A stretch of DNA of 64,000 nucleotides, from assembly GCA_013433145.1 (NCBI GenBank), contig CM024171.1, positions 6,944,065-7,008,064 on the forward strand. Direction: 5' to 3'. This document shows positions 30,801-44,000 of this stretch, one piece after another; position 1 is the first letter of the stretch; each line of letters starts with the position of its first letter. This DNA is from Ascaris suum. Its lineage: Eukaryota; Nematoda; Chromadorea; Rhabditida; Ascarididae. Under the pieces are notes generated by a model. The model worked only from the letters and a program-made list of their open reading frames with translations, did no database searches and was not told the DNA's origin. The translations under genes were made by a program, and so were the position numbers.

Positions 30801-33800
30801 GAGGAGGAAGCAAGGTGGAGTTGGCGTCGCGCTAAGGGTGCATTTCACATAAGGCAGCAGCACTCTTCGGGTGGGCATGAATGGCAGAGCACACTTTGGT
30901 TTTCGTTCTCTCTCACTCCTCGATGCTAGAGGAATAGTACTTGGGACACGCGTCGCTTCCCTCAACAATGCACTGCCCGCCGTGTGTGTGTGTGTGTGTG
31001 CTCCGTTCCTTGATGGCGCTCCATTTGCTGCCTCCCGCTGCGTTATTATCCTGCTCAACTTCTCGTAACATTCGTTGGCTGCCGTTGCCATTTGCTGCCG
31101 TTCACGTCGGAACTGCTTTGTTATAAGTTAATGCGGTGTTGCTGTTGAATTCTTGATTACGATCTTACATGATGTGCCTGCACACTTTAGAAGCTGAACA
31201 CTCATCACGAGCGTTTTTCTGTTTCGAAGACATTTGCGCCGTGAGTGCTTATGTTAACGGACGTTTTTTGTGGTGGCAAGGATGCATCCAACAGCATGAT
31301 TGTTTCGTGGCACAGACGAACAAATACTAAGCCATAATTGCTAGAAAAAGGCATGGTCGGTATTTGTAATGGATATCCACTACCTATGCAAGTTGGAGGT
31401 GTAATCCAGCAGCGTAGCTTGGTGACAGCTGAGTTATTAACAGTGGTTACTGTTTTGCTCAGCTTATCTGCTAGGTAGTGTAAGCCAACGTCTTCGGATA
31501 TACAGTAGTTAATTGTTTCATTCGTGTTGGCGATTTAACACCACTTCATCTAGTCGGCATTTCTACTAGGAATGGAAAGTTTTTGCCACTTTTGCATCGA
31601 ACACGTCTTTAGGCAGGAAACCACTGATTTTTATGCAAAGGTATATCTTTTATGCACAAAATATTTCGCAGTAAACAGGCTGCTTAAGGCGCCAGATGAG
31701 AAGTGGCTCACATCGAATTCAAATTCTTCATATGAAAGAGGGTTGTCTCTCTTTTATTAATAGGTAACATTCGATTGCCACAGTTAAGCTGATCGATTAA
31801 GAGCGAAATTAGCATATTCTAATGGGAGGGGAGCGTTTCATGCTATTATGGATTTGATATGCAAATATTGGGTTGAAGTGATCACTGGCGGAAGTACTGT
31901 GGTGACATATGAAGGCGGCCGTGGATGTGTTTCACATTTTGATTGCGCTTGAGGACTGGCAATGAAGGTTGGTGCAAGCAGCAGCACGCGACGAATGTTT
32001 TTGGCTCTAATTTCCGAGTGGAAGCATTGCTGTTAGTGCGATGCTGTGCGCTCTATAAGTGTTCGCGTCAGCGTGCTCTATTGGAAAAGAGACTCGAAGT
32101 GATGTTGCTTGCAAGTTTCATTTGTTACGAAACGCTCTCTAGCTGACTTCCCTTCACTAATAGAGCCAAGATATGCTTTTGCAAGCAGTACATGCATCTG
32201 CTTACCGTCTTTTTTTCCAGTCACAGAATACTGCACACTGAAATGAATATTATTTATATAGGAACATTTAGACAGTGTGAATTATTGGAAAATGTCCACT
32301 CAAAAGATACAAGAAAGAAGCAGCTGTATAGCATCGGGAAGCAACTTTTAAGGGCAAATTTGTTTGGCTGATTCTGTTGCCACTCTCTTTGAAACAAGAT
32401 TTCGTGCTGTGCGTCAAAGCATTCATAATGTATCTAATGAGATGAGATCTCGTTTAGGAAGTCGTAAAGATCACTCACATTTGTTTGACATTTAGCGGAA
32501 CCGTCGTCAATCGCTATGACTACCTCTTCTTCGATTTCACTTTCACAGTCGTATCATGCGCTTTAATAAGCTTATTTTGCCTTTTTATGCACTTCATTCT
32601 GATGTTCATATTTAATAAATAAAAATAATGAATTTTGTGGTGAGGAAGTAATTCTTTTATGGTTGGAGACCATTGGGAAGGAGTGAAATCGTTCGACTGG
32701 ATGGGAATGAGATCGCTCTTAGATCGTCAATAATCAAAAAAGAGGATGTTGGAAGAAAAACAGCTAAATTCCCTAATGCTCGCAATATAAATTTAACTTA
32801 ATAATAGGTACAAGAAATGATTAGATTTGTGCGTAAATTATTTTATTCTGTTGCAGAGTTCGCAACTATACTTTGACGGGAATTGGTGCAGAATAAAGTT
32901 TGATGAGGTAAAACGTTTTTCAGAGATTTGGTTGATGACGTTTACGGGCTCAACACCTCAAACTTCATGTCAGATCTATTCATTTTCCTGTAGATTCTGA
33001 CATTTGAATTTCAGAGGTGATGTGTGAGGTTATTAACAGTAGTGTATATCACCGCTGGATGATATGATGAATCTCTCAATGTTATATGCTTTCGCTTACG
33101 TCAATCTTATAGGCCTTTAACGGGACTGCTTCACAAGCAGTCGGATCGTTTTTGTTTAACTTGTCGATATTTTCGTGTGAGCTCAAGAAATCAGTACATA
33201 CAATTAGGTTTTATTTTGGCTCGTCAAGATTTGTGATGCAATTTTGATAATCGCGCTCCAGTGGTATGTGGGCAGACGTTCCCTTCCGTTTCGTTCTCCT
33301 ACTCCTTCCCCAATCCCAATTCCAAGCACATTTCTTTGCATGCCTCTTAGATCATTTGCTGCAGAAGTTTAAACAGATAGTTTTTAGAACTCACATTTGA
33401 CTTTATTTTCTGAAATTTCTATGCAGTTATTTGGCTCTTCTTGCACGTCACTTCAGTGCTGGTTAACTCCCATTTTCTCATTCTCGTATCTTTTTGTCAC
33501 CGTCTGAATGGCGCTTTATGGATTGCGTTTGATAGATGATGTGTTGTTCATCCAAATCTGCAAGCAGAGAATATGAAGCATCAAAGCATCAAACGAATAT
33601 TTTAAAAAGCGCTAATGAACTGTTATGAGGCGGATATCAATATCGGTTGAGTGACATCGAAGAACATCACCACTCTCAATTAGCCGTGCAAATCATTGCG
33701 TGTGCCAACTGATCCTAACTTTGTGGCCGTAGTCGGCAGCTTTGATTATTGTTCACCGTGACGTCGTTTGTTGCGATACCGCACATATCACCTTATGACG

Positions 33801-34211
33801 AAGCGTGATGTTCGAATATTTTACCCATGCTGCAGAGATTTTCCTGGCAAGAGTGATGCTTGAACTCTGCATCGTTAATGACGTTGATGCAGTGCGGATT
33901 TTGAGACGAATTGTTTAATGAATGTTCTACTTGCTCTGGCTACCTCAGTCCGATCCAAGCTTGTTTTTCGCAGTTAGATTTCACTCACTTTTAGCAGAGA
34001 GCTTAGACAGAAAAGTTAATGGGGGGAGAGAGATTTCCTAAATTTCATGTGCGCTCGCATTTCTTCACACATAATCCAAGAAATGTTAATAATAGTGGGT
34101 TGAGTGGTATTTTATCTCCTCTGGCAGGTGATATCTCCAACGTGACATCAGGAAATTGCTTGCGGCATCAGTATTTTAACGGATGATATGGGGTGTATGC
34201 TGTGATTTTAA
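27850..34211. other. Long gene-poor stretch
   Basis: Mostly AT-rich, with a GC-richer patch at 30780-31130 that includes (GT)9-10 near 30981. A short zinc-ribbon-like frame at 31572 was considered and rejected. No RNA gene or transposon protein seen. Confidence 0.4.
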
Positions 34212-37200
34212 GTGGCATTATCGAGCGTTATTGGAAGTGCAGTGAGAGGGCTGCATGGCGAAAGGAGTTGTCGAGCTTGCTGTGCTATGTTGGTGATTCG
34301 ACAAGTTGTGCACATCGTTTTATGTGAGTGCCATCTTGAATGCTCACCGTTCCGCGATACGTTCTTCGTCGATTGTCAATTCCACTTTGCGCGTTGTTGC
34401 TTGCGTTACTCAACTCCAAGCTATGTCACTTCTTTGTCATGCACCCCACGTGCTTCGTGCCCTATTAATTTTTCTTCACATTTGCTTGCTTTTATTGCTT
34501 AGTGAAAATGCTTTGCCATTTGTATACACTAGCATGTGAACAAGTTCTAACTGGAAAAAAGAAAAAACCTGGTCCAACTTTGTTTCAGTAAAGTTTTTTA
34601 AGTCTTAGAATTCTGACTGTTACGAAGGAACATTTTCTTAATAAAAATGAGATGAGATGATTCAGTCTGCAATGGAAAAATTTCTCGAGAACTTCATTAA
34701 ATTCGACATATTTCTTCGCAGTTGAATTCGAACAAAAGGCCGTACGATTGTCTGCTATCGGTGCACTAACGCTTATGGGCATGTTACTTTTGAATAGAGC
34801 TGAGTTCGATGAGCTTTCACTGAGCTTTCTTGCGGTCCGTTTTCTCATCAACGCTCGTCTCGTTGGCGGACATGTGAAACGTCCACAGGGGGGTGGGGGG
34901 CGTCGACGATAAGGGAAGGAAGGATTAGGTTTAGTTGTTGCTGGTGCTGCTGCTATGGCGGCGGTGATGCTAATATTCAATCGAGTGCAAGTCCCACTTG
35001 CTGTTTGCCGCTATCGAATTTCCTCTCTCGTGTGCTTCCTTGATAAGCACCCATCCGATGTTATCACTTTGCACATTTTCTTTATCGCTCCTAAACTTTT
35101 GGCACTCATCTCGATACTATATTTGAAAACATGGAGCTAAGCGGTTGGCGAGATGGATTGCTTTTGCGATCTACTTCAGAGAGCAGTAATCCTCTTGAAG
35201 GTAACTAGAAGCTTTATATGTTGGCATAGGATTGCCATTCTGCCGGAAGTGACCATTCGATACGCTTTTTGTTTACCATAGTCTTTCGTCAATGGTACCC
35301 GAACGATGGCAGAAACGACGATGATTCGGCAGTAATGGCGAATAAAGATATTCGTCAAGAGAAATTGTATGAGATTGACGGTTGCAGCCCAGTTAGCGAT
35401 CGGTGGGTCGACGATGTGATTTTAGAAGAGTGGATGGGTTTCATGGAAAGGGTGCTTGCAACGAAACGTTCGTGGTGTTTGCTACTACTGATGGTGGTGA
35501 TGGGGCGTTGTTTTCAACAGACAGCACGAAGAGCGTGCGTCTATGTGAGTCGCTTGAATCGCATATATTTATGGGCAAACGTTTCTCTATCGGTGTTGAA
35601 GCAATAGCAGATGCGTCCTGGCCATACTCCCATCAAAGCGTCATGCTGTACACTAATGCTTCTTGTGTTTTCACTTAAGCTTCTCTTATTTGCCATTATT
35701 TCTTAGTTGCGCCATTTCATCAATTTCTGATGTTCGGTGATATGACCATATTACTGCCAATTACCTTCCGGTCTCAGGATTAGATGTATTGTGCAAGCAT
35801 AATATTTAATACTTAATCATCTCGCGTTTCAAAAGCTTTTAAATGCCCAGCATTCATATGTAAGTATTACACATATCACGCCATCATATGCATATCACCA
35901 CCATTCTGTGCTCACACAGCAAATTGTCCGTTTTTCATCGTGTATACTCGGCAGCGCTTCAACACCATCTCATCGAAAAATGAGCGAATTTCAGCATGCC
36001 AAACGACGCAGCAGCAACGAGCGGCGTCGATCGCGTGCCCAACACACGCCTATTGCACTTGAACTGACTCACATCTTGTGTGTATGTGTGTGTGCCTATG
36101 TGATTCAACACCATCTGCAGGCGGCCACCTCTCCAATCATCATGGCGACAAAATTTCGCGGCGCTTCGTTCGAGCATTCATCGAGTCGAGTCGGCAGCCG
36201 CTTGGCACTCTTTTTGTTTCGTTTCAGCCAGCAGTTCGTCGTCGGTGCGCCATCCGCATACTCACAAGGCGCTACTTCTGTCCATTATCTCTGGGATATA
36301 GCCTCCATTCGGTGGATTTCAACCGCCGTTATGCTTTCAGTCCCATTTATATCCTTGGCCACCGTTTTCGATTCGATTCTGCAAGTCAAGAGCCTTTCGC
36401 TAAGCTGGACACATTGATTTCAGTAGATCACGTCGTGTTTCTTGCTCGCTTATTCATTTGGAGAGGTTTTCCAAGTTTTCGTCATTTGCGAAAGATTTAA
36501 CTTTTGCACATGAGTGATGTCTAAAGAAGCTCTGAATGTTTATGCGATGCGCTTCCCATTTCACTCAGGTTTGAGTTCAAGATTTCATGAGTAAATATGA
36601 ATTTCTTGAGATGATAGGCGTAAAGGAGCGCGTTTTAACAGAATCGACAAACCGTCGAAGATGTTCGGTTTGGTTTTTAAATTACCGCAGTCAGTTATGG
36701 CGTTATGAAACAAGTCAAAATATTTCATTCTGATGATGGAGTCAAGACGTTCTCTCGGTGCCATCAAGGTATTGCTTCCGAGTAATGTGTATTTTGCTCA
36801 TACTTGCAGATACCTTATTGACGTAACGCGTATTTCTTGTTTTTAAGACTAGAATAATTACAGCGCAGATTCATTAGAGTTTTTGTAGAAGCGAAGCGTC
36901 GACTTGACATCTCCCGCATGTTAATAGTGTTGTTGAAAGTAATGCTAGTTAAGCCAACATGTCAGTAATGAAGACCGATCGTTTGGTATTTGTTTGTGAT
37001 GAGGTGCAGTGTTTATTCTGTAGGAGGCGAACAGCAGGAGTGCGTGCATTTTATGAGAGGAGCTTGTGTGTGGTGAGGCGTTTTTGTGGTTAGCAGAGGA
37101 AGAGAGTTGAGGGATGGAGAGGAGTTGAGACGCTGCCCAACAGACGACTTGCGACAACGATTCGAGGTCGTTTTTAACGACTCGCACTCGCGTTGCACTT

Positions 37201-37320
37201 CCACTCACGCAGTGCCAACAGCAAATAGCGAATTTAAGAGATGGCGTGAGGCGGCGACAATATGCTCGTGAGGCGGATCTATAGCTGCGCCTCGTCGACA
37301 GCAGCTCCTCGAACATCCGA
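34212..37320. promoter_or_regulatory. Cluster of GC-richer islands upstream of baz-2
   Basis: Several patches (34212-34520, 34740-34980, 35300-35620, 35940-36420, 36990-37320) have low stop density in several frames at once. The longest frames are 169 codons at 35908 and 131 codons at 34585 on the minus strand. The sequence includes GGGGGGTGGGGGG at 34888 and a GTGTGTATGTGTGTGTG run near 36079. The pattern fits regulatory or unrecognised exon content; I cannot tell which. Confidence 0.3.
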
Positions 37321-40300
37321 CAAACATTCTAAATACTATCGTTAACATCCTCGCTGCCACGTTATCCGCATAGAAGAGATATTTTTTTGCAATGGAAATG
37401 ACCTTTGCATATTCATAAACGATTAGTAGTAAGTGGTAATGGTGATAAATATACTGTTCATAATAGTAGCAATTTTTATTCATAGTAGAACAGGACATTG
37501 CTTAAAAGCAATAAAAACAGAAAAGAGAGCATACCTGCGATTCAAGAAAAAACAACATGCATATTACATTTTTGTGAATAATTCCTCATTCTTTTCCTGT
37601 TGAAGCGTGTATATCACTGCTTCGCGGTGATCCGCGGCAGTCTAGAAAGTATATTCGTGCAGCATTCTTGATTTTTAAAAATCAATCATGTTTTTACAAT
37701 GGCCAAGCATGCCTATATAATTGGAATAGTGCACAATTGGGATCATGCTGTTCTTTTCGAGATCTTTTCCCATATATTTCGCTCGATTAGAGTCGTCATG
37801 CTTGTTAAGCTCTTTCTCACTCGCCGTGCAATTGCCTTCATCCAGTGAACTCCTCTGTGAACAGATTCTATGGGACCGATGCAAACATTTAAAATGGCAA
37901 TTGCATACTTGATTCACTTCTCTCTCATTCGTCTTAACAATCGTAATGTCTTTGCACATTACATTCTACATCGTAAGTGTCACCACTTGCATAATTTGGC
38001 AATTCTTTCAAATTGAGCAATTATATGGCTATTCCACATGCAGAGATTGACAGTGGCGAACGATTGCTGTCCTCTTATAGTAACTAAAGGCAATAATTTT
38101 TGGATGGGGGATCGGGACCCACACTATGATATATCAGAAATGGAGGATTTTGGATGTATGTAGCGATGAATTTTTCAGGGTCAGGTTTCGCATAAAGCCG
38201 AATTTACCATCGATCATTTCTTTTGCTCACTTCAAAAGTCGAATTAAATCTAATAGAACACTGTACTTTGTATGGCGCCTTTCATAGTTCGCTATATGTT
38301 ACCATACATTACAGCTAGATTTTTGAGCAATTATTTGTGGAACAATCTATTTTTAATTTGCTTCCGATGTCGGATTTTGTTGGCGATTTCTTTTGAGCAT
38401 AATCTTTTTCAAAATTAAATCACCTAAGAAATCTGTGTGCCTCAAGTGAAGTATCGTCAGTTAGCGCAACGGTGATTGATAAAGTAGTGCCACCTCTTAC
38501 CAACGATAAAATTCTTCAGGTTAGGGTTCGTTCCAGTCTGTTAACGTGTGTTGGTTGTTTTTGCTCATTTTATGAACTAAAAGAATTGTTGCATGCTTAA
38601 GAAATGAACTGAGCAGAAAGTAAAAACTTCCATATTTAACAGGGTCCGACTTACCGAACTAATGATCCCGCTGTTGTAAGTATGTGGACGACGGTTATGA
38701 TTGTAGGTGTTGTGTATATTGTTTGAAGTTGGACTGTTGTGAAGTTAATCAAGGTAATCAGTGAGAGGGCGCCGAGTGTCTCACCTGCAATCGGCGAAGG
38801 AAACATCGCTCAAGCTGAGTGCAGTTGCTTTTCATAATGTCACGAAATTTGTTTTTTCCGTATCTTTTCCGCCATTTATTTTCTCTATCTCTATTTTTTG
38901 TGTCTCTGATCTCTCGCCTTGAATTAAAATGTGATTTTGTCTGACTCAGTCTGTCTACACCCTGCGAGTAATATTTCCGTTTTTGCTAGGTAACTTCTTT
39001 CAAAGTGCATTATCGATCGGTCCTTCGTTATTTTCAGTGTATCTGTATTTAACACACTTTTCTGCTTACTCTGCGAGATATCAACATGCTCAGAGCATCT
39101 AGAGCACACAAAGTAGGTGGAGAAAGAATTTCATGCGGAAGTATTATAGTTGATATGTCATAGGTGGGTGGTTATTATATGATTTTCACTTACTCAACTA
39201 CTCATATGGGTAGGGTTAGTCAAATGGATACCATATTGAAATGCATTTATGTTCGTTTTGAATGTTATCTTTTGCAACGCCTTTGTCTTATTATCGTTAT
39301 TAAAGGTGAGCGTTTCTGGCGGGATACTTTCAATCCTTTCATGTCGAGTTCTCGTCCATCAGCATGTCTATCTTTCTCTCTATCACTCTTATTATGTGGA
39401 ACTTTGTCGGCAGTATTGAGAGCAAACGATTAACGCCCATTGATTTATTAGCTGATAAGTCTTCGCTTGAAGAAGCGTCGAGAATTAGTTAATTAATGAC
39501 GTGGAGTTGAGGTAACAAACCGGTTAAATAACCGGGGGTTAGCGTTTTCGCAGACAAGAAATCCCCTTTTTTCGGCACTCTTCACGGAAAAGCGTCAAGT
39601 GACGTTGTCATATTCGTGCGCATGTCTGTGTGCTTATTTACGCTTGTCTCTCTATTTGCTCATCATCCGTCTGTTAGTTTTACATCCCAAAATGTTATAG
39701 CAGTGAAATCAAGCAGAATAGCCTCATTCCATCTTTAATGGATACTCCTATCATTTGTATTTTCTCTTTAGCTTCGGTAGAAGAATGTTCGTAGTCTTGA
39801 ATGTGATGTAAGTTTTTCAGTTCAATTCCCGTATATGTATATAATTTTTCAAACTTATCTTGGTGTACTCACAAATACAGAAGCCCATTACCATTATGAT
39901 TGGTGCATCTGATTCATTGATTTTTCTGGGAACATACAGCAGGGACGCTTATCGGTGTCTTCTTGCCGATATTATTCTCACTCAGCTATGTTGATTTCTG
40001 TTGGGCCACTTGTTTTTAGTGGTTTTTTTCTATATGTATTTTTGCTGGCACTTGTTTTGCAGAGGAAGAACTTTTGCATGACATAATCGCTTCGTGATAA
40101 CACTGTCTTGCTGTTCATTAGATAACGATGGCTGCTTCCTTCTTCCAGCATCCACATTCTTTAACCTGCCTGTGATTGGTAGTAGAAATTCATGTAAACG
40201 TCGTTTCGTTTCTCCTTTCTGTTGAGACCAACAAAAGAGCTCATCGAACCTTAGCGGTAAATCCAACTTGTTGATAGTAGATGATTGCTTTGCTGACAAA

Positions 40301-40730
40301 CAAGTGGTGTACGACGTTATCTATATGGTATGGTTGATGCAGCATAACTTTCATAGCAACTTATGAGTCTTTACTCGCATTTCGTTCCTCTCGCTAGGCA
40401 GAATTAGGTGAATAATATAATGCGTTTCACCTTAAAAGATTTGCTTGCTTTTGAAAACGATTTGCAAACTTCAACGTGCCTTCAGTGTATGCAATTGCGA
40501 GCACATTCATTCCAGGTAATGGTCTTGAACTTTGTACGTTTTAAGGAGGGAGGGGGAACAAGGCTTACAGTTCGCACGTTATCCGTAGATTTTTCCGTTC
40601 GCGATTATATATATCATTGGTTGTCTGTTGATTTCGGTTACGTTTCTTGAGAAAGCCATGTTCTCAGCCAATATCCGATGTTGCGTTCTTCTTATTTATG
40701 TGATCTTGGAATAAACTAAACGGGAATGAT
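37321..40730. other. Upstream flank of baz-2
   Basis: AT-rich and without a supported exon. A frame at 40420-40515 ends at a plausible donor (CCAG|GTAATG), but joined to exon 1 it hits a stop, so at most it could be a 5' UTR exon. Promoter location not identifiable. Confidence 0.35.
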
Positions 40731-40749
40731 TGTAGTTTCCAGGTGTATA
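40731..40749 (+). promoter_or_regulatory. Candidate spliced-leader (trans-splice) acceptor
   Basis: A GTTTCCAG acceptor ends 7 nt upstream of the first good ATG of baz-2, and I found no upstream exon with matching phase. In nematodes this spacing is typical of an SL trans-splice site. It is inference only; a distant 5' UTR exon is equally possible. Confidence 0.4.
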
Positions 40750-41017
40750 ATGGGTGAGCAGGCGGCACAGCAAGCGCAAATGTTAGCATTGCTGGCCGCG
40801 CAGGCTGCAGCCGCACAGAACACAATCTGCTCTCCGATGAATATGCTCTTCCCTCAGTTTGGTTGGACTATGCCAGGTGCGGCAGATTTTATGCTTTGGA
40901 ATAGTCTGGCACAACTCTCGCAACCCGATGTTCTTCAAGCAGCACAACCACAAGAATCCTTCGAGGATGTGCTAAAGAAAATGTCGTCACCAAACACCAA
41001 ACGAGCACATGCAAACG
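40743..41017 (+). CDS. baz-2: baz-2 exon 1 (N-terminus)
   Basis: The ATG at 40750 opens a frame for residues 1-89, with an Ala/Gln-rich start ([20 protein letters not shown]) and later [13 protein letters not shown]. The donor is GTAATG at 41018, phase 1. A pyrimidine-ended AG at 40741-40742 sits 7 nt before the ATG and could be a cis or spliced-leader acceptor. If it is not used, the same frame could start at an ATG at 40726 and add eight residues. Confidence 0.8.
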
Positions 41018-44000
41018 GTAATGGTTTCTTGATTTAATTCTACCACTAATGGATTTTCCTGCATTGTATTAACGAGGTTATTTTTGAAGGGAGGGGATAT
41101 AAATTTGGATTTGCTAGGCATTGCAATAGTACCACTGTTTGTGCACTTCGTAGTATTGATATGGTACATGGGGAACGGAGTTTTCATTTTTTCAATTGTA
41201 GTGGCGATGAGTGCTCGGCGGTTAGTAGCATGCGAAGAGAGGGAAACGCCGCTGTGTCATCTTGGATCTGACATATATTGTAACAAACAGTTGGCAAGTA
41301 CCGAGAGTTAGACAACTGAAGTTTAACTTGACGTGTGTCCCACCTACCATATGCATGTTGATTGTGTGGTCTAAATTTTCCAATGGCGTAAGTAAAATCT
41401 CGTTAAAAAATTTCACCTACTTAGGTGTGGTTCTTAATTTAGTATTATTGGATGTGAAAGATATTGTTTGTGAACACATCCGTCATGATCAAATCTAGTG
41501 CTAACCGGAAAAGCAGTTTGCTTCTGTTTTAATCAGTTCTGATGCTATCGTGTAATTAACAAGTGTCTGCTTAGTTTATTTCTAGTTCTGTCCGACTGAA
41601 ATCGTTTATTCGACTTTAAATATTAAAGAGATATAAAATGCGGGGCAATTCATATTTCTATCAGTGGTGGTCCTGTGGCACTGATCATCTCTTAGCAAAA
41701 AACATCACCGTGCACGTTTGTTTTGCACCAGAAATCGTCTATTTGTGATCAATGCTGCAAGCAAAAAAAAGTCCCCTGTTGTAAAGTGCGTTGTATAGCG
41801 ATCAGAGAACGCTCAACTCTCAAATTTAGCAAAAAAGGAAAAAAGGAACGTGATGTAGCACGTGTCGAAGAGAGCAAATCGTGCAGGTATTAATATCTAA
41901 GTATGGGCTCACCTGTCAGGTGAACCTTATTCTTTGAAAATCGTCGGTATATAGCATGTTGTCTTGATGAAAGGTCGGTGATGAAATGTTTGGCATTTGA
42001 AGAAAATTGTTTCACGTGTTTCTTGTTCCTTCATGTTCCTTCATGCTACTGCTTGTACAGAAATCGTGTGCACTGTATGCAGTGTTGCATATGTGCTGCC
42101 TTTTGTCTCAATAAATAGGCGACCCCTGCCCCCTTCTGGCCGCCCAGAAAGAACGACCTCTCCCCTCCGTTCCCACCCACCATCCTAGTTCCTTATTATG
42201 GATTGTTTTCATATTCAGTTTCTTCCATATTTCGCGTTGAATATGCGGCATTTATGTGTGAAGTATTCTCTCTCCTCCTTCCTCCCTTCTCTCAATTAAC
42301 TCGACCGCCAGTCATAACCCCCTTCTTGCAAGTAAAATCTCTCATCGCTCTTTCTTCCTCTTATGTTTGTCTTTCTCTTCCCATCTTTTCGCTGTAAATC
42401 AGTACTAAGAATGCGCCCTCTTAAAACACATTTTCTGATATTGTGCACTTATTGTTGTATGTTGTCAAAAAAATTTGCGTAGCTATTTTTATCTCCTCCG
42501 TTCCTCTCTCTGTACCTTTAGATCAGACCAGCAGCTCCGCAATCTTAGCCTCCCATCAAACCTCACCGTGGACTTATTACGTTTTACAGGCAAATCCGTA
42601 TCAAGCGCCGAACACAGAAAACGTAGTTTTGCCGTTGAGGAAGTGAAGACGAGGACAACGGTGAATGCGTCGAATGGATTGCCCCATGCATCTACATCGA
42701 CGTCTTCCAATTCGGTGGTGGTCGGCACACCCAACAGAGTGCTCGAGCCGGGCGAGATACCCAAAAAGAAGTTCGCCGCTTCACTTATTTTTCATTTTTC
42801 GTTGTCGAAAATATCCCCATATTGGAGTTTTATTGAATATCTTCACAACACTTTCTTCTGAAAGAGTACTATTCCTAGGGGATATACTTGAAGACGGTAT
42901 TTTTTCCAGACGCACATTCGCAGATTTGATAACTTGAGAGTTTGCGGTTTGAGTCATGGCATGTCAACATCGAACTTTGATATTCAAACCAAATGAAAAT
43001 TCCGTACTAACAGAAAAAAGTTTTCTCGAGTTTGCAAAATTTTTATTATTAATCGTGAGCCATTTATGGGGAGGCATCCTAACTCTGCCAACTTTACCGT
43101 TCAGATTTTTCGATATGCCATAGACCTAGACCAAATAAGCGAAATGAATAAGTCGAACGGAGTTGATCGTGTTGGAATAGATATGATCGGCTCAGGAAGT
43201 GCTAGGAAGAGAGATCGCCGAATAATAGACGTATCGGAGTATAGTGCTCATCAAGTCCACGCTATCTGCAGTGATCTATTTAAAGATTGTCGAGGCGATG
43301 CAAATGGAGTTTGCCGCTTATTTCAATCGGTCGTTGTGGGGTGGTTGCCATGTTAGTAGAGGATAGCTGAGCAGGAAGGAATTTACATGGTATTATATCA
43401 CTTTTGAGGCAAATGGAAAGAATGGTGGATTTCTTTTCCGGCGTTCTTTTCAATATGTCTATAATTTGGCTGTTTGCAGTAATGAACGTTATTGATAGCA
43501 TTCATGGATGTCCCCTTTTCTATTAATAAACAATTTTTGTGAGGGATTATTGAAGCTTCAGCGTTTGTATATTCCTCAATTTGTCAATAGGATTTAATAG
43601 TTAAACGTTAGAAGTTACGCTCATTTACAGGTTTAGTGCGCTTCTTTTTTTTTGTTTATTTTGTTGCCTCTCAGCGGGAATACACCGCTTTCTAGTATAT
43701 TTCTTTCTTTTACTTTCCAATGCTTTTTACAGATTTGACCGCGACACTTTCCTCATTATCTTGCTTCTGATTACTCTCATATTTTCAACAATTTCTTGCA
43801 GGAGTTTTCTCTCTCTTTTTTTGCGAAGGACAACCACTTCATTTGATTTGACACTTCCATCGAAAAAAGCACCCTGAAACAGCCCAGTTCACAAGTTTCA
43901 TAACGTTGTGCCTTTTCTGAGGGATTTCTTTAAATCGTTTTGTAAAGATCATTTCCTCTGTTGATCTGCCATCCGGGCAGGAAACCCGCTTGGAATGGAT

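Noticed and set aside
31572..31641. Possible small exon MESFCHFCIEHVFRQETTDF
   Set aside because: Has a TAG acceptor and AAG|GTATAT donor, but no phase-matched partner and no recognisable domain beyond two CxxC residues.
34585..34980. 131-codon minus-strand frame
   Set aside because: Pro/Ala-rich start from a G-rich tract, no splice or homology support, near the upper range of chance ORFs.
35908..36500. 169- and 140-codon overlapping plus-strand frames as genes
   Set aside because: They overlap in different frames, contain a GT-repeat Cys/Val stretch and show no family features. Frames of this size occur by chance in 64 kb of GC-richer patches.
40420..40515. Upstream coding exon of baz-2
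   Set aside because: Splicing its GTAATG donor to the acceptor at 40742 produces an in-frame stop within five codons.
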